Origin: Oscheius sp. JU75
Taxonomy: Eukaryota > Nematoda > Chromadorea > Rhabditida > Rhabditidae
NCBI GenBank assembly: GCA_037178855.1
Contig: JASJZC010000001.1
Location: 4,030,001-4,094,000, forward strand
Direction: 5' to 3'
Length of the DNA stretch: 64,000 nt
Under the pieces are notes generated by a model. That model worked only from the letters and a program-made list of their open reading frames with translations. It did no database searches and was not told where the DNA came from. Position 1 is the stretch's first letter; each line of letters opens with the position of its first letter. Positions 45,911-55,825 of the stretch are shown one piece after another. The translations under genes were made by a program, and so were the position numbers.

Positions 45911-46307
45911 GAATAAACATAGACATGACAGACAAATAACGGGACAAAGGATAAAACGACCAGCTGCCGTGACTATGCGAACTATGAGATAAATGGACTA
46001 GAGTTCAAATCAACGTGAAACGATGGACAAAGACAACAACTGAATCTGTATTGGGAATGGGTGTTTTGGTGAAAGACAAGGTACAGGGACAGAAAGAGTG
46101 ACGGGATAAGCGACAGAGAGACAGAGAAGCAGGGAGACTTAGGGACAGAAAGACAACAGATAGATCTTGTCGTTGGAGAAGCGGCAGAGAATTAGCATGA
46201 CAAGGGACGGGTTACAAGCGAAGGGACAAAAACGAAGGACACAGAGAAACTGCCAAAACTCCACTCGTTTACAGTATAAAACCTCTTTAAATAACACCAT
46301 CATTTTA

Positions 46308-46919
46308 TTAGTTGGAGTTGACGGAGCTCTTCTTCGACAGACGCGACCATTGTCCAACAGAGCGAGTCGATCGAGTATCGTCATCGATCTCAGTCGGATC
46401 CTTGATAGTTTCTGTTTCCGGGCCTACAAATCAACTGTCTCATAAAGAGAGCGGAATGTGAAAAAAAAGTAAGCCTGAATATTCTACGTGGATCCCATAG
46501 CGAATCATATTGAAGGACTGTGATCTAAAAACTTACAACCCTGAAGCTGACTGAGATAACGGAGGTTGTTCAGCATGATCCGAAACTTCTCGGGGTCTTC
46601 GTCGATGAAGAACTGAAACAGCTATATTTAGACAAAAGGTATGACCTAACCATTCCATCCTCGTCCTTCTGCGGATGTCTAAAGTCCAAATCAGCCTCCA
46701 GAAGACGGGCAAAGGTTGTGAACATCGGTCCGTTGCGATCGGCAAGAAGGGTTCGAAGCCTCGTTTCGAAGCGCTGACCACCCACATTGAGCTTTAGAAT
46801 GGAGTCCGGAGCATACTGGGGAGTTGCCAGCGACGTTTTCGAGTTGGAACGACGAACTAAAGAGCAAGGGATAAGACAAAAAGAAAAGAAAACGGACTGG
46901 AAAACAGCTTAGAGCTCAT
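46308..46919 (-). CDS. KCTD-type BTB/T1 domain protein
   Basis: Start MSSKLRRSNSKTSLATPQYA. The BTB_2 (potassium-channel tetramerisation) domain follows: ILKLNVGGQRFETRLRTLLA (the LNVGG-x-x-FxT motif), then DLDFRHPQKDEDGM and, after an intron, FFIDEDPEKFRIMLNNLRYL (the FIDRDP-x-x-F-x-x-x-L-N-x-L-R motif). A short acidic tail ends KKSSVNSN. KCTD proteins form oligomers and often act as Cullin-3 adaptors or G-beta-gamma partners. The small size (about 150 residues) leaves almost only the BTB. Same strand as and 380 bp below the NADAR gene. Confidence 0.8.
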
Positions 46920-47301
46920 TGTTTTTACAGCAGCGGTGAATAAAGACGCAGGCGTCTCCCACGAAGATATTGCCGGGCCAGAATATGGAATCGATACAGT
47001 CTCGTGGCGGCAGCCGACATCTTATTAGAAAAAAAAAGAAAAGTGTCGTCGTGGTCGGAGACTGTAGATTGTTGTCATGATAGAACACTGAGAGTGCCGA
47101 AAAGCAAAATAGCTTGTTTCTTACGGGCTCATTGAATCCGTTGGAAGACTAGTCAAGTTTTATCTTTCTTTTCCATGATATTTGAAAGTTGAAAAAAAAA
47201 ACAAACAAGTTGGTAGAACAGCTGGAAAGATAAAGCAGTAAAATAAGTTTATTGTAGCTTACATGTTTTACATACAAATACTGCAAAAAGGGAATATTTG
47301 A

Positions 47302-47832
47302 TCAATGTTCCTCTTTTGAAATGGTCTCTCGAACCCTCATGAGCACTTCTCCCAGTATGTTCTTGCCCTTCCACTGGCTCGGATCCACCGCTTTTGGATC
47401 AGTCGCTCTGTAGCCGACGCCCCAGAAGAGATCGCGCGGACTGGCCTCGACCAGAACCATGCTGCCTGTCTTCTTCAGAGCATCTCCAAGATGCTTAAAT
47501 TGCGTGAACTTGGCCAAATTTGCCTGGTACATTTTTTCAGCCGAGACCCCACGCCATTTCTTGTCATCGTAGCCTTTAATAGCTTTCGAAAAGCGCTTGG
47601 CCTGTGGAGCTGTCTTGGTCTTGAGAATCTTCCCGGCAGTCTTCTTATCACCAAAATGCATGGCTTTCATATAAAAGTAGAGCTGTTCCGAGGAATGGAA
47701 TGAAATGCCGTCGAATTGGAGTCTGTCCAGAGGAAAATGGTTCGATAACACATATTTTTTTCCATAGAATGGGAGATATTTTTTCCTGTCTCGACCAGTC
47801 TTAGGCACGGGGAGAAGCAGTTTTTCAGTCAT
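47302..47832 (-). CDS. NADAR (YbiA-like) domain protein, single exon
   Basis: 176 residues without an intron. The ATG lies three bases after a TTGTTACAG acceptor, so I chose it over the longer in-frame start at 48099, whose added part looks non-coding. Motifs: FYGKKYVLSNHFPLDRLQFD, FHSSEQLYFYMKAMHFGDKK, APQAKRFSKAIKG, W-R-G-V then MYQANLAKFTQFKHLGDALK and MVLVEASPRDLFWGVGYRAT, the last being the NADAR hallmark (L-v-E-x-S-p-x-D-x-x-W-G-x-G). Bacterial YbiA removes damaged riboflavin intermediates; other NADAR members remove ADP-ribose from guanine. Eukaryotic copies are patchy, mostly in fungi and plants. An intronless gene among intron-rich neighbours may point to transfer or retroposition. 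Confidence 0.85.
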   Translation of the reverse strand: MTEKLLLPVPKTGRDRKKYLPFYGKKYVLSNHFPLDRLQFDGISFHSSEQLYFYMKAMHFGDKKTAGKILKTKTAPQAKRFSKAIKGYDDKKWRGVSAEKMYQANLAKFTQFKHLGDALKKTGSMVLVEASPRDLFWGVGYRATDPKAVDPSQWKGKNILGEVLMRVRETISKEEH

Positions 47833-48388
47833 TTTCTGTAACAAAGTATGAAAATTGAGCTCAGGAAGAAAGAAAGATAATGGAAGGAGCAATAAATAGT
47901 CGACTGGACGTGTTGTGAAAATGTAAGGTTTCGGAGCCAGGCGGTGGGTCAACGACCTTCTCTCTTCCCTTTTATCGCGCGTTTGTTTAGTTTCGACACA
48001 GTCATCCTTTGAACTTTTTCTGTTTACTAATCGTAAAAGTGATAAGACGTTAACAGCCTCTGACAGATTCAAAGGGAGCTGGCTGGCACAGTGGGTCAAA
48101 AAGCCAAAGCCAAAGCGCTACTTTCACCGAATTTTACGATTTATCCCTATCTCAGTTTTATTTCTCATAATGCTCACAATGGTCCCATGAGTAATTGGGA
48201 TATCCTATGGGAAATAGTGTTCCTAGAAAACGGGAAGTCGTGACTAATTAACAACTGAGCGTACCGACAGAACGTTTGTCTCCGGAGCACCCCTGTTCAA
48301 TGATCAGCTCTTACAAGATCGCGTACGCGTGAGGGATGGGAATTTGCTTGTGTCAATTGTTTCGATATGAGTCATTAGAGTTAAGTAG

Positions 48389-49545
48389 ATGGGTTTCTGC
48401 TTGGCCGTTTCTATAGCCTCTTGGCCATCTCTCGTCTTCCTTACAGCTTCGGCTATTGGTCATTCTGTCTATTTGGTTACTCGTGGTTGTAGCTGTTCTG
48501 AATGGGAGACGACACAGTCATCGGTTCAAGGCTACCTATTATCATCTGCTTCTATCGTAGGTACTACCAAAAACTTGTTATTCAAGGCCCTGACCTATTT
48601 CTAAGCTATGCCAGTTTATATGCTGTCCTTCATCTTCCGCTCGATGCTGCTCTTCACTGACTTCTACTGGGAGAATGCTTCTATTTTGGCTCCCTCTGTT
48701 CGAATTATCTCTTCCTTGTGCTACGCTGTTTCGGCGACTTTTTTGTCGCAACTCAATGCTATCTGATTCTTTGCCACTCGGGTTCGGCTCATCAAAGAAT
48801 TGTGACCAAGCTGCCCTTGATAGCTGTTTCATTGGATCTCACCAATGCTCGTCTCACTGCCGATTACCTTGAATGTTAACAAGTCGTTCGATGCTCCAGA
48901 TACTGTCTGGACAGTTATCGCTGCTGATCATCAAAAGCTAAGTTTCTGAAGAATCAAAACTGATCTTGAGGTGAAAGTCATAACTATTTGCTCTCTGGTA
49001 ATCGACATACAACACTGAGAGACTGATTCCAGATGGCCAATTTGATCGAAGAGACTACCAACTGGTCATGTACACCACGTCCGCCGTAGCCTATTTCCAC
49101 GTACTCAAGCTGATAGTAAAGAACCGATCCTCGCGAGAACTTACCCGAGACTGTCTCTAGTAGTCGTGGGACAGAGTAGCCTTCGGCATGTCTCTTACAT
49201 TCTACATTCCACAGCTCATTGTCGTTCATTTGAACTTGAACGTTTGGTACGTTAAAACTAAGTACTTTAGGATGCAGGCTTCCAAATTCGAAACTATTTC
49301 CCATTGCTAAGTGAATTTGAGCCATACATCAACCCATTCCTGCACTTTTTTCTGAACAGTGAGGTTCGAATGGAGGTCTTGCGACTGCTCCGAGGAGCTT
49401 TTACTACGGTTTGTAGTCATCTGGCTCATAGATCTCTGTTATTTTCAAGGCTCCGAGTCTCAGAGTGAACGTGCCCAGAGCTCGAGCAATCGTGTCGTCA
49501 TTGTGGGAACATCTGGTTCTAATACCCGCATTGGTCTAACTTGAT
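48389..49545 (+). pseudogene. SRV-like receptor, copy 1, degraded
   Basis: Closely parallels copy 2 at the base level (SWPSLVFLTASAI; GYLLSSAS; the tail SESQSERAQSSSNR). Damage seen by comparison: a net insertion of 4 nt in the first helix region (after about 48470) shifts the frame, and in the second exon the codon after ALTYF is TAA where copy 2 has a Leu. Later exons (helices 5-7) drift in and out of frame. It is probably a dead duplicate of copy 2. Confidence 0.75.
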
Positions 49546-49771
49546 GAGTTGTCAGGATTCTCTTAGGAAATAATGTTCCGGAAAACGGACTAGCCAATTA
49601 CCAAAGAGCGTACAGACACGGCCTTTATCCATAGCACACATCCCACTTTTCATCCTTACAATGTGCTTTTTATGTAACTACTTTTTACTTCAGAAGAAGT
49701 CATGTATGTGTGGGAGATGGGAATGTGAACCTGCGTGAATTGATTTCAAATGAGTAATTCTAGTGAAGGGC

Positions 49772-50941
49772 ATGGGTTTCTGGTTGACCCTTTCTATAAC
49801 GCCTTGGCCGTCTCTCGTCTTCCTAACAGCTTCGGCTATTGCTCTTCCTGTCTATCTTCTCGTTGTAGTAGCTGTTCTGAATGGGAGACGACACAATCCT
49901 CGGTTCAAGGCTACATATTATCATCTTCTTCTGTCCCAGGTACCTTAGAAACTTTCTACAACTGTCATATAGGCCCTGACCGACTTTTTGGCTATGCCAG
50001 CCTACGCACTTGGTTTTATTTTCCGCTCAATGATGCTTTTCACACAGTTCTACTGGAGAAATGCTTCCCTTATGGCTCCCTTTGCCTTCAATTCGAACCA
50101 TCTCTTCCTTATGCTTCGTTGTTTCGGCGATTTTCTTGTCGCTATACAACGCTATCTGATTCTATGCCAATCGAACTCGGCGCTTCAAAGAATTGTAGTC
50201 AAGCTGCCTTTTCTAGCTGTTCTTCTGATTCATTGGATTCCACCAATTCTTGTCTCGCTGCCTATTACTTTGGATGGTAACAAATCGTTCGATGCTCCTC
50301 ATACTGTGAGGGTAGTTATTGGAGCTAATCATACAAAGGTAAAAACTAGGAGATGTTGTAACAACTGTTTGCCATCAAACATTTGTGGCCGTTGACATGC
50401 AAGCCATAAGTCTTTTTTAGATGGCGGATCTGATCGAAGTCATTTACCAACTGGTCATTTTCTTCGTATCCGCTGTTGCCTATTTCTACGTACTCAAGCT
50501 GATAGTCCAAAACCGAATTTCCAGAGGACTTACACGAGAGATGAGACTGTCCCTCGTAGTTATGGGACAGAGTGTGGCATTTGGGATGTCTCTTACCTAC
50601 TACATTACTCAATTCATTGTCGTTCACCTGGACTTGACTGTAGTATAGTTTTAAGAAAAGTTAATAAAGATTTTAGGACGCGGTCTTCCAAATCCGGAAC
50701 TATTACCCGTTGTTGACTGGATTCGAGTCGTACATCAACCCATTCCTACATCTTTTTCTGAACAGTGATGTACAAAATGAGGTTTTACGACTACTCAGAG
50801 GTGCCTCTTTCACCGCGGTTCGTAGCCGGCTGACTCATGAAAAGTGGTCGTTTTCAGAGGTCCGAGTCTCAGAGTGAACGTGCCCAGAACTCAAGTAATC
50901 GTATCGTGGGAACGTCTGGAACTGCGGGAACAGCTCGTTAA
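49772..50941 (+). CDS. SRV-like chemosensory receptor, copy 2
   Basis: Exons give MGFWLTLSITPWPSLVFLTA, PVYLLVVVAVLNGRRHNPRF, TYYHLLLSQALTDFLAMPAY, SLMAPFAFNSNHLFLMLRCF then GDFLVAIQRYLILCQSN, LLIHWIPPILVSLPITLDGN, VIYQLVIFFVSAVAYFYVLK, LTREMRLSLVVMGQSVAFGM and YYPLLTGFESYINPFLHLFL. These match the 7TM_GPCR_Srv profile as I recall it: the Y-Y-x-L-x-L-S-Q at the first loop, the GDxxVxxQR motif at helix 3 and the YYPLxxGxxSxINP at helix 7. The intact tail continues RSESQSERAQNSSNR to the TAA at 50939-50941. A ligand-sensing role is inferred. SRV against SRX or SRG is a judgement. Confidence 0.75.
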
Positions 50942-51246
50942 CTTATAAGAAAAGTGCAATAAAATGAAAATATACTTGTGTAACTGTGGGTCATTCAATG
51001 TAAATATCACAAACAACGCATGCGAATTTTGTCACTTGGTTCGTCTACAAATCTAAAATGAGTCGGGTTCGACTCTTACCCATAACAAAAGACACCTTCA
51101 GAGGGTAAGCTATTACTGCGTCTATAAACGAAGCCAGACACATGACCGAAAAGTTCGTAAATTAATATAGAATATTGAGTTCATGGGAATCACGAGTCAC
51201 AGAGGCGGAACGACAACATTCCCTCCGTTCCTTATTCCAATCTCCA

Positions 51247-52895
51247 ATGATTTTCGAAGTCTTCGAAAGAGCCCGTTGGCCTACCATCTCTTTCGTCTGT
51301 ATTGCTGTCATTACTGTTCCTCTCTACATTGTAGTCGTCGCGGGAATCTTGCACGGGATTCGGAGGAGCTCTCGCTTCAGAACTGTCTACTACTATCTAG
51401 TACTCTCACAGGTTCGGTTACAGTATCAAAACTTCCATCATCTATTTTAAATTGTTCTCGCGTCTCTGTCTGTCTGTTTGTCAGAAGCCAATATCTTTAG
51501 CAGGTTTTACTGGTGAAAAAACGAGGTAGATACGCTCCGAAGGGGCGTTGGCCTAACTTGTTATTAAAAATATGTTATAAAAAAACTTCTAACTTGTTAT
51601 TAAAAAAAATAAAGCGTATATTTCACAAAAATATAAAAGGGTTTAAGAAGCTTAAGCCTGAGACCTTTTGCTCAATTTTCCAAATGCTTACCGATTGACC
51701 CAATAGGCAAAAGCCGCGCTGACTTTCCGCAAAGTATCTGAAGTTTAGGCAATAGTTGATGCTGTAGCGATCCCTTCGGACTCTTTCACCTTTGTATGCC
51801 GATACATGGGTCTATTCAAGGACTTATTCTGGGAGAAGAGATACTATCTGGCCCCGTATTCCTTCAACTCCAACCACCTCTTGTTTATGTTGCGCGTTTT
51901 CGGAGACTTCCTCGTCTCCCTTCAGAGATTCCTCATCCTCTGCTACCCGTTCTCGTCCCTCCAAAAAGTTAGTCTCTTTTCCTTGATGAAACACATGCGC
52001 AGTTTGTTTCATCTCTTCCCTTTGGGGTCATAGTTCTTATTCATTGGACCGTGCCGATTCTCATCTCTCTACCTATCACACTGAACTTTGATCGGACTTT
52101 TGATACTCCAGAGACCTTGCTCACGGTGGTCAAAACGGCAGACCAAATGGTTAATCTCCTTTGGCTGCAAGGAAATCTTTTTCAGGTGGCAAGTAGTCTC
52201 GAAGTAATCTACCAGCTGACAACTTTTTCGATCTCCGTCACTGCGTATCTCTTCGTCTTCAAAATCATTCTCAGCCATAGATTGGATGGGTAAGAGACAG
52301 GAAAACAGAACCGATGATACTAGAAAGTCAGGAACTTCGTTGTGAGACCAAAAAAAGATAAAGCTGGCGTGAGTACCCCTCACAGTTCCCCTAACGAGCA
52401 GGACTGTTCGCTCACCAGAAATCTCGGAACTTAAAGCGGCGATTAATAATTGTTTCGGCTCTGACCTACAAAGCACTCCCGCTTTCTTAAAATCCATTTT
52501 TTAGTGGTCTGACCAGAGAAATGCGACTCTCCCTTGTAGTGATGGGACAGACAGTAGCCTTTGGCCTATCCGTGGCCTTTTATTCCACCCAATATGTCGT
52601 GGTGAAGCTTGATATCACGGTAGGAAAAGGTAATTCAAAAAAATGTGGACGTAGGATGCAATATTACAATTGCGAAACTATTACCCTCTGCTGACGGGCT
52701 TCGAGTCTTTCGTCAATCCGTGGCTGCATATTATTGTCAACACGGATCTGCGAAAAGAAGTCTGGAGAATGTTCGGCATGAGAAAAGACAGCTCTACGGT
52801 ATATATTGTTTCTGACTCCAGACGATTGTTTTCAGGGCGTCTCGGATAGTCAGTCACGGCCGATGAATCGAGTAGCCACGGCTGAGACTGGTTAA
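51247..52895 (+). CDS. SRV-like chemosensory receptor, copy 3
   Basis: Start MIFEVFERARWPTISFVCIA (the first true ATG; the frame extends upstream without one). Then TVPLYIVVVAGILHGIRRSS and YYYLVLSQ, joined over an intron of about 340 bp to AIVDAVAIPSDSFTFVCRYM, YSFNSNHLLFMLRVFGDFLV, LIHWTVPILISLPITLNFDR, SSLEVIYQLTTFSISVTAYL, LTREMRLSLVVMGQTVAFGL and NYYPLLTGFESFVNPWLHII. The frame appears open throughout. The first intron is swollen by AT-rich duplicated sequence (the phrase CTAACTTGTTATTAAAAA occurs at 51556 and 51589) and by a tRNA-like stretch at 51660-51720. It is more like copy 4 than copy 2. Confidence 0.72.
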
Positions 52896-53676
52896 TAGGA
52901 CATACGGAAAGAAAGAGGGAGAAAGAATGTCTTTATTCTGTCCAGAATTTCTGTCTCTCTTGCTCCTACTCGTCTACCTCTCATACCGCTTCGACTACTA
53001 GTTCCACCTGATTTGTGATCATAGCTATATGTCTCTTCCCTTGAGTCAACTCTACCACTTCACCGAGGATGCTAGCTTGCCAAATAAAGATTCACGACTT
53101 TTTTTAATCCTTTTTGTCGTGTTTAACCTTGCAGCAACATTAAATGTTGTCAGTCTTCCGCTTACTAGTGGAATAGAAGAGGGACGAACGGGTCAGTCAG
53201 GAAAAAATCTTGGATACCGCGTGAACAAAGTAGATGGTATGCATCACAGAAACTGGAGATTAATAGCAGGGCTCATGCTGCCAAGGATAACTGTCTAACT
53301 ATTCTTTCCAGTCAATATTCAAACTAGTTTCTCCTTGACTTTTTCCTTGATTCTCTCCCATACTTCCTTTTACGAATTATTTACACGGCGAATCCAGATA
53401 TCCTCGAGGTAGTTTATTCCTTTGTCCGTCCATCCTTTCTTGTGGGTTCTGTCTCCATATGTTTTTGTTCTATCAAACTGTCAGATTTCGCTTTTTGTCC
53501 CCATTTTCTGCTCTGTTAGCTCTACCATACGTTTCTACTTATACCTTTTTAGACATTTTCCAGAAGGATAGACAGAGACGTGTGTTACAAATTGTAACGC
53601 ATGTCGGTTGAGTTGTCTTTCTCACGCTCACACTCCCAGGGACAAGGAAATAGTAACACTAACCTCATTCCATGAA

Positions 53677-55729
53677 ATGGTTTCCTTCTTCGAAGCGCTT
53701 TTCAAATCTCAATGGCAGGCTATCGTCTTCTGGCTTGTCTCCGTCCCCACCATTCCCCTGTATCTCCTGATCGTCTTCACCATCATCTACCGAAGACGAA
53801 GTGAGTCACGCTTCCAGACCACTTACTATAACTGTGTTCTTAGTCAGGTACGGATTCTCCAAATAAGTTGTACTCCGTTTTTTCCAGGCTTTAGCCGATT
53901 TTGTCGCAATGCCATCCGAGATTGGCGTCTTCATTCTCCGGAACATGGGTCTGTTCAAGGATTTCTATTGGGAGAACCAGGCCTTCATTGCTCCCTACGG
54001 CTACAATTCTAATCATTTTTTGATGATGTTGAGGGTCTTTGGTGACTGCCTGGTCTCTCTTCAGAGGGTAGTCGTCCTGTGCTACCCGAACTCGAAAGTA
54101 CACAAGGTAGGACCCATTCGATTGGTCATAGATGTTGCCTATAATCGTGCTGTTCTCTAGAAGCCGACCAGAAATGGAAAGAATGCTACATACGTTGACT
54201 GGAGCACTAGGCTCAGTGGACAAGACCCTAATTGTCATCAACGGATCCAATATCATCGTTGTGCATAATTTCGTTTTCCTTGGATCGAAGATCTCCATCA
54301 TGGACGATTTTGAAGAGATCGGACGTAAAATGGAACGGACGTTTGGTACCTTCAACAAGATCTCCAGCCTCCTGACATGCAGACAGCTGACCATGAAGAA
54401 AAGAAAAATACTCTTCGATACATGCGTTACTCTTGTAGCTCTTTATGCACCAGAAACATGGACGCTGAAGGAATCGGACAAGAAGTACATCGAAGTGTAT
54501 CAAAGACGGATTGAACGAAGAATGCTACGAAAGACTACTCTTGACAGATGGCAGAATGAGAGGATAAGAGCAAGAACAAAGTTGGCGGACTGGAGAAAGA
54601 GGATACTCTATCTCAAGATGACCTGGACGGAAATGATAACACAGGTCAACGGGAACAGATGGACCAGGACTATTACCGAATGGACTTCACTTGAAAGCAA
54701 AAGATCTAGAGGCGGGAGGCGTCAACGATGGGAAGAAGAAACTCGAGAGTTAGCGGACACAGACTGGTGGCACCGATATGCCGAGGAATAGAGAATCTTG
54801 AGATCTACGCTAGTCGCATAGACTTGAAAACGTAATAAAAAGATAAATATATTGCTTATAAAAATGGTTGTAAAGAACCTTGCCCCGTCACAAATGGAAA
54901 CTGTGTTTGTCTTTGCCAAAGTTGATCGTTCCGAAGTTTGGGCCAGGTTAACCAAGCTTGTTTTAGATCACATCCAGTCTGACCTTCGGTACAATTCTCT
55001 GTCTCCACTGGATCCCTCCCTTCTTCCTCGTCCTTCCAATTACTCTCTACTGGAACAAGACTTTCGACAATCGGGAGAATCTTCTCTTTGTTGTGGATCC
55101 TGGCCATCAATTGGTAGGATATGTCTTTTAATATCTTACAAAGGTATGTTCAGATGTCATCCTACCTCGAAGTCGGGTACCAACTGGCCTTCTTCACCAT
55201 ATCGGTGGTGGCATACTCCAATGTCTTCAAGTTGATAGTGAAACATCGATCCGTCAAGTAAGCTCACCGCGACACCAACCGTTCTCTTGAAAAAGTTCTC
55301 CCATCCGTACTGCCCGTACTGTTTCAATAAGTGGCTCGGCTGATGGGAGGCTATTCTCTCCCACATTTTGAATCCATATTTGTGAATTCAGAGGTCTGAC
55401 CGCGGAAATGCGACTAAGTTTGGTAGTCATCGGTCAGAGCATTGCCTTCGCTATGAGTCTTGTCTTCTATGTGACCCAACTGTTCGTGGTTCTAATGAAA
55501 GTCAAGGTGAGCACATTGTTTTCGAAAACAACTATCCATTCAGGATGGAATGCTCAGTGTCCGGGCCTATTACCCACTCATGACCGGTCTCGAATCCTAT
55601 ATCAATCCCTGGCTTCATCTCATTCTCAACTCTCATCTTCGCAAAGAAATACTCAAGCTGATCGGGCTGCGGCGACTGAAGAGCTCGATCGTAAGGTCCT
55701 CAACCGGCTCGGAATCTATTTATAGGTGA
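53677..55729 (+). CDS. SRV-like chemosensory receptor, copy 4, with a LINE in an intron
   Basis: Start MVSFFEALFKSQWQAIVFWL, TIPLYLLIVFTIIYRRRSES, YYNCVLSQ|ALADFVAMPSEIG, APYGYNSNHFLMMLRVFGDC ending LVSLQRVVVLCYPNSK. A LINE fragment then lies in the intron (54125-54835). The coding resumes after a TTTTAG acceptor with ITSSLTFGTILCLHWIPPFF, then MSSYLEVGYQLAFFTISVVA, LTAEMRLSLVVIGQSIAFAM and YYPLMTGLESYINPWLHLIL. Every exon is open and the junction phases agree, so the gene may still work if the roughly 850-bp intron is removed. The frame may start earlier, at 53608. Confidence 0.72.
54125..54835 (+). mobile_element. 5'-truncated non-LTR retrotransposon (C-terminal end of reverse transcriptase)
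   Basis: An open frame from 54132 to 54791 encodes the end of a LINE polymerase: FVFLGSKISIMDD (Y/F-L-G-S-x-I), KKRKILFDTCVTLVALYAPE then TWTLKESDKK (ETW motif, usually LYGxETW), EVYQRRIERRMLRK, WRKRILYLKMTW and a final KRSRGGRRQRWEEETRELAD, which is the usual G-R-P/R-x-x-R-W motif. The polymerase palm and the endonuclease are missing, so it cannot move itself. The 3' end has TAATAAAAAG and A/T repeats. It inserted in an intron of an SRV-like gene, in the sense direction. The clade (RTE or CR1/Jockey) is not decided. Confidence 0.8.
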
Positions 55730-55825
55730 CTGCATCTGACGGGACCAGAAGCAACACCCACTTGCCTCTGTAAACAATTTAGTTCCGTGTCTAGAATAAA
55801 AAAAGATTCAATCACAGAGACAATA

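Noticed and set aside
47833-48099. N-terminal extension of the NADAR protein
   Set aside because: The added part is low-quality sequence, and a splice acceptor lies directly upstream of the inner ATG at 47832.
48389-48604. Copy 1 of the SRV array as a working short receptor
   Set aside because: Comparison with copy 2 shows a frameshift and an in-frame stop, so it was called a pseudogene.
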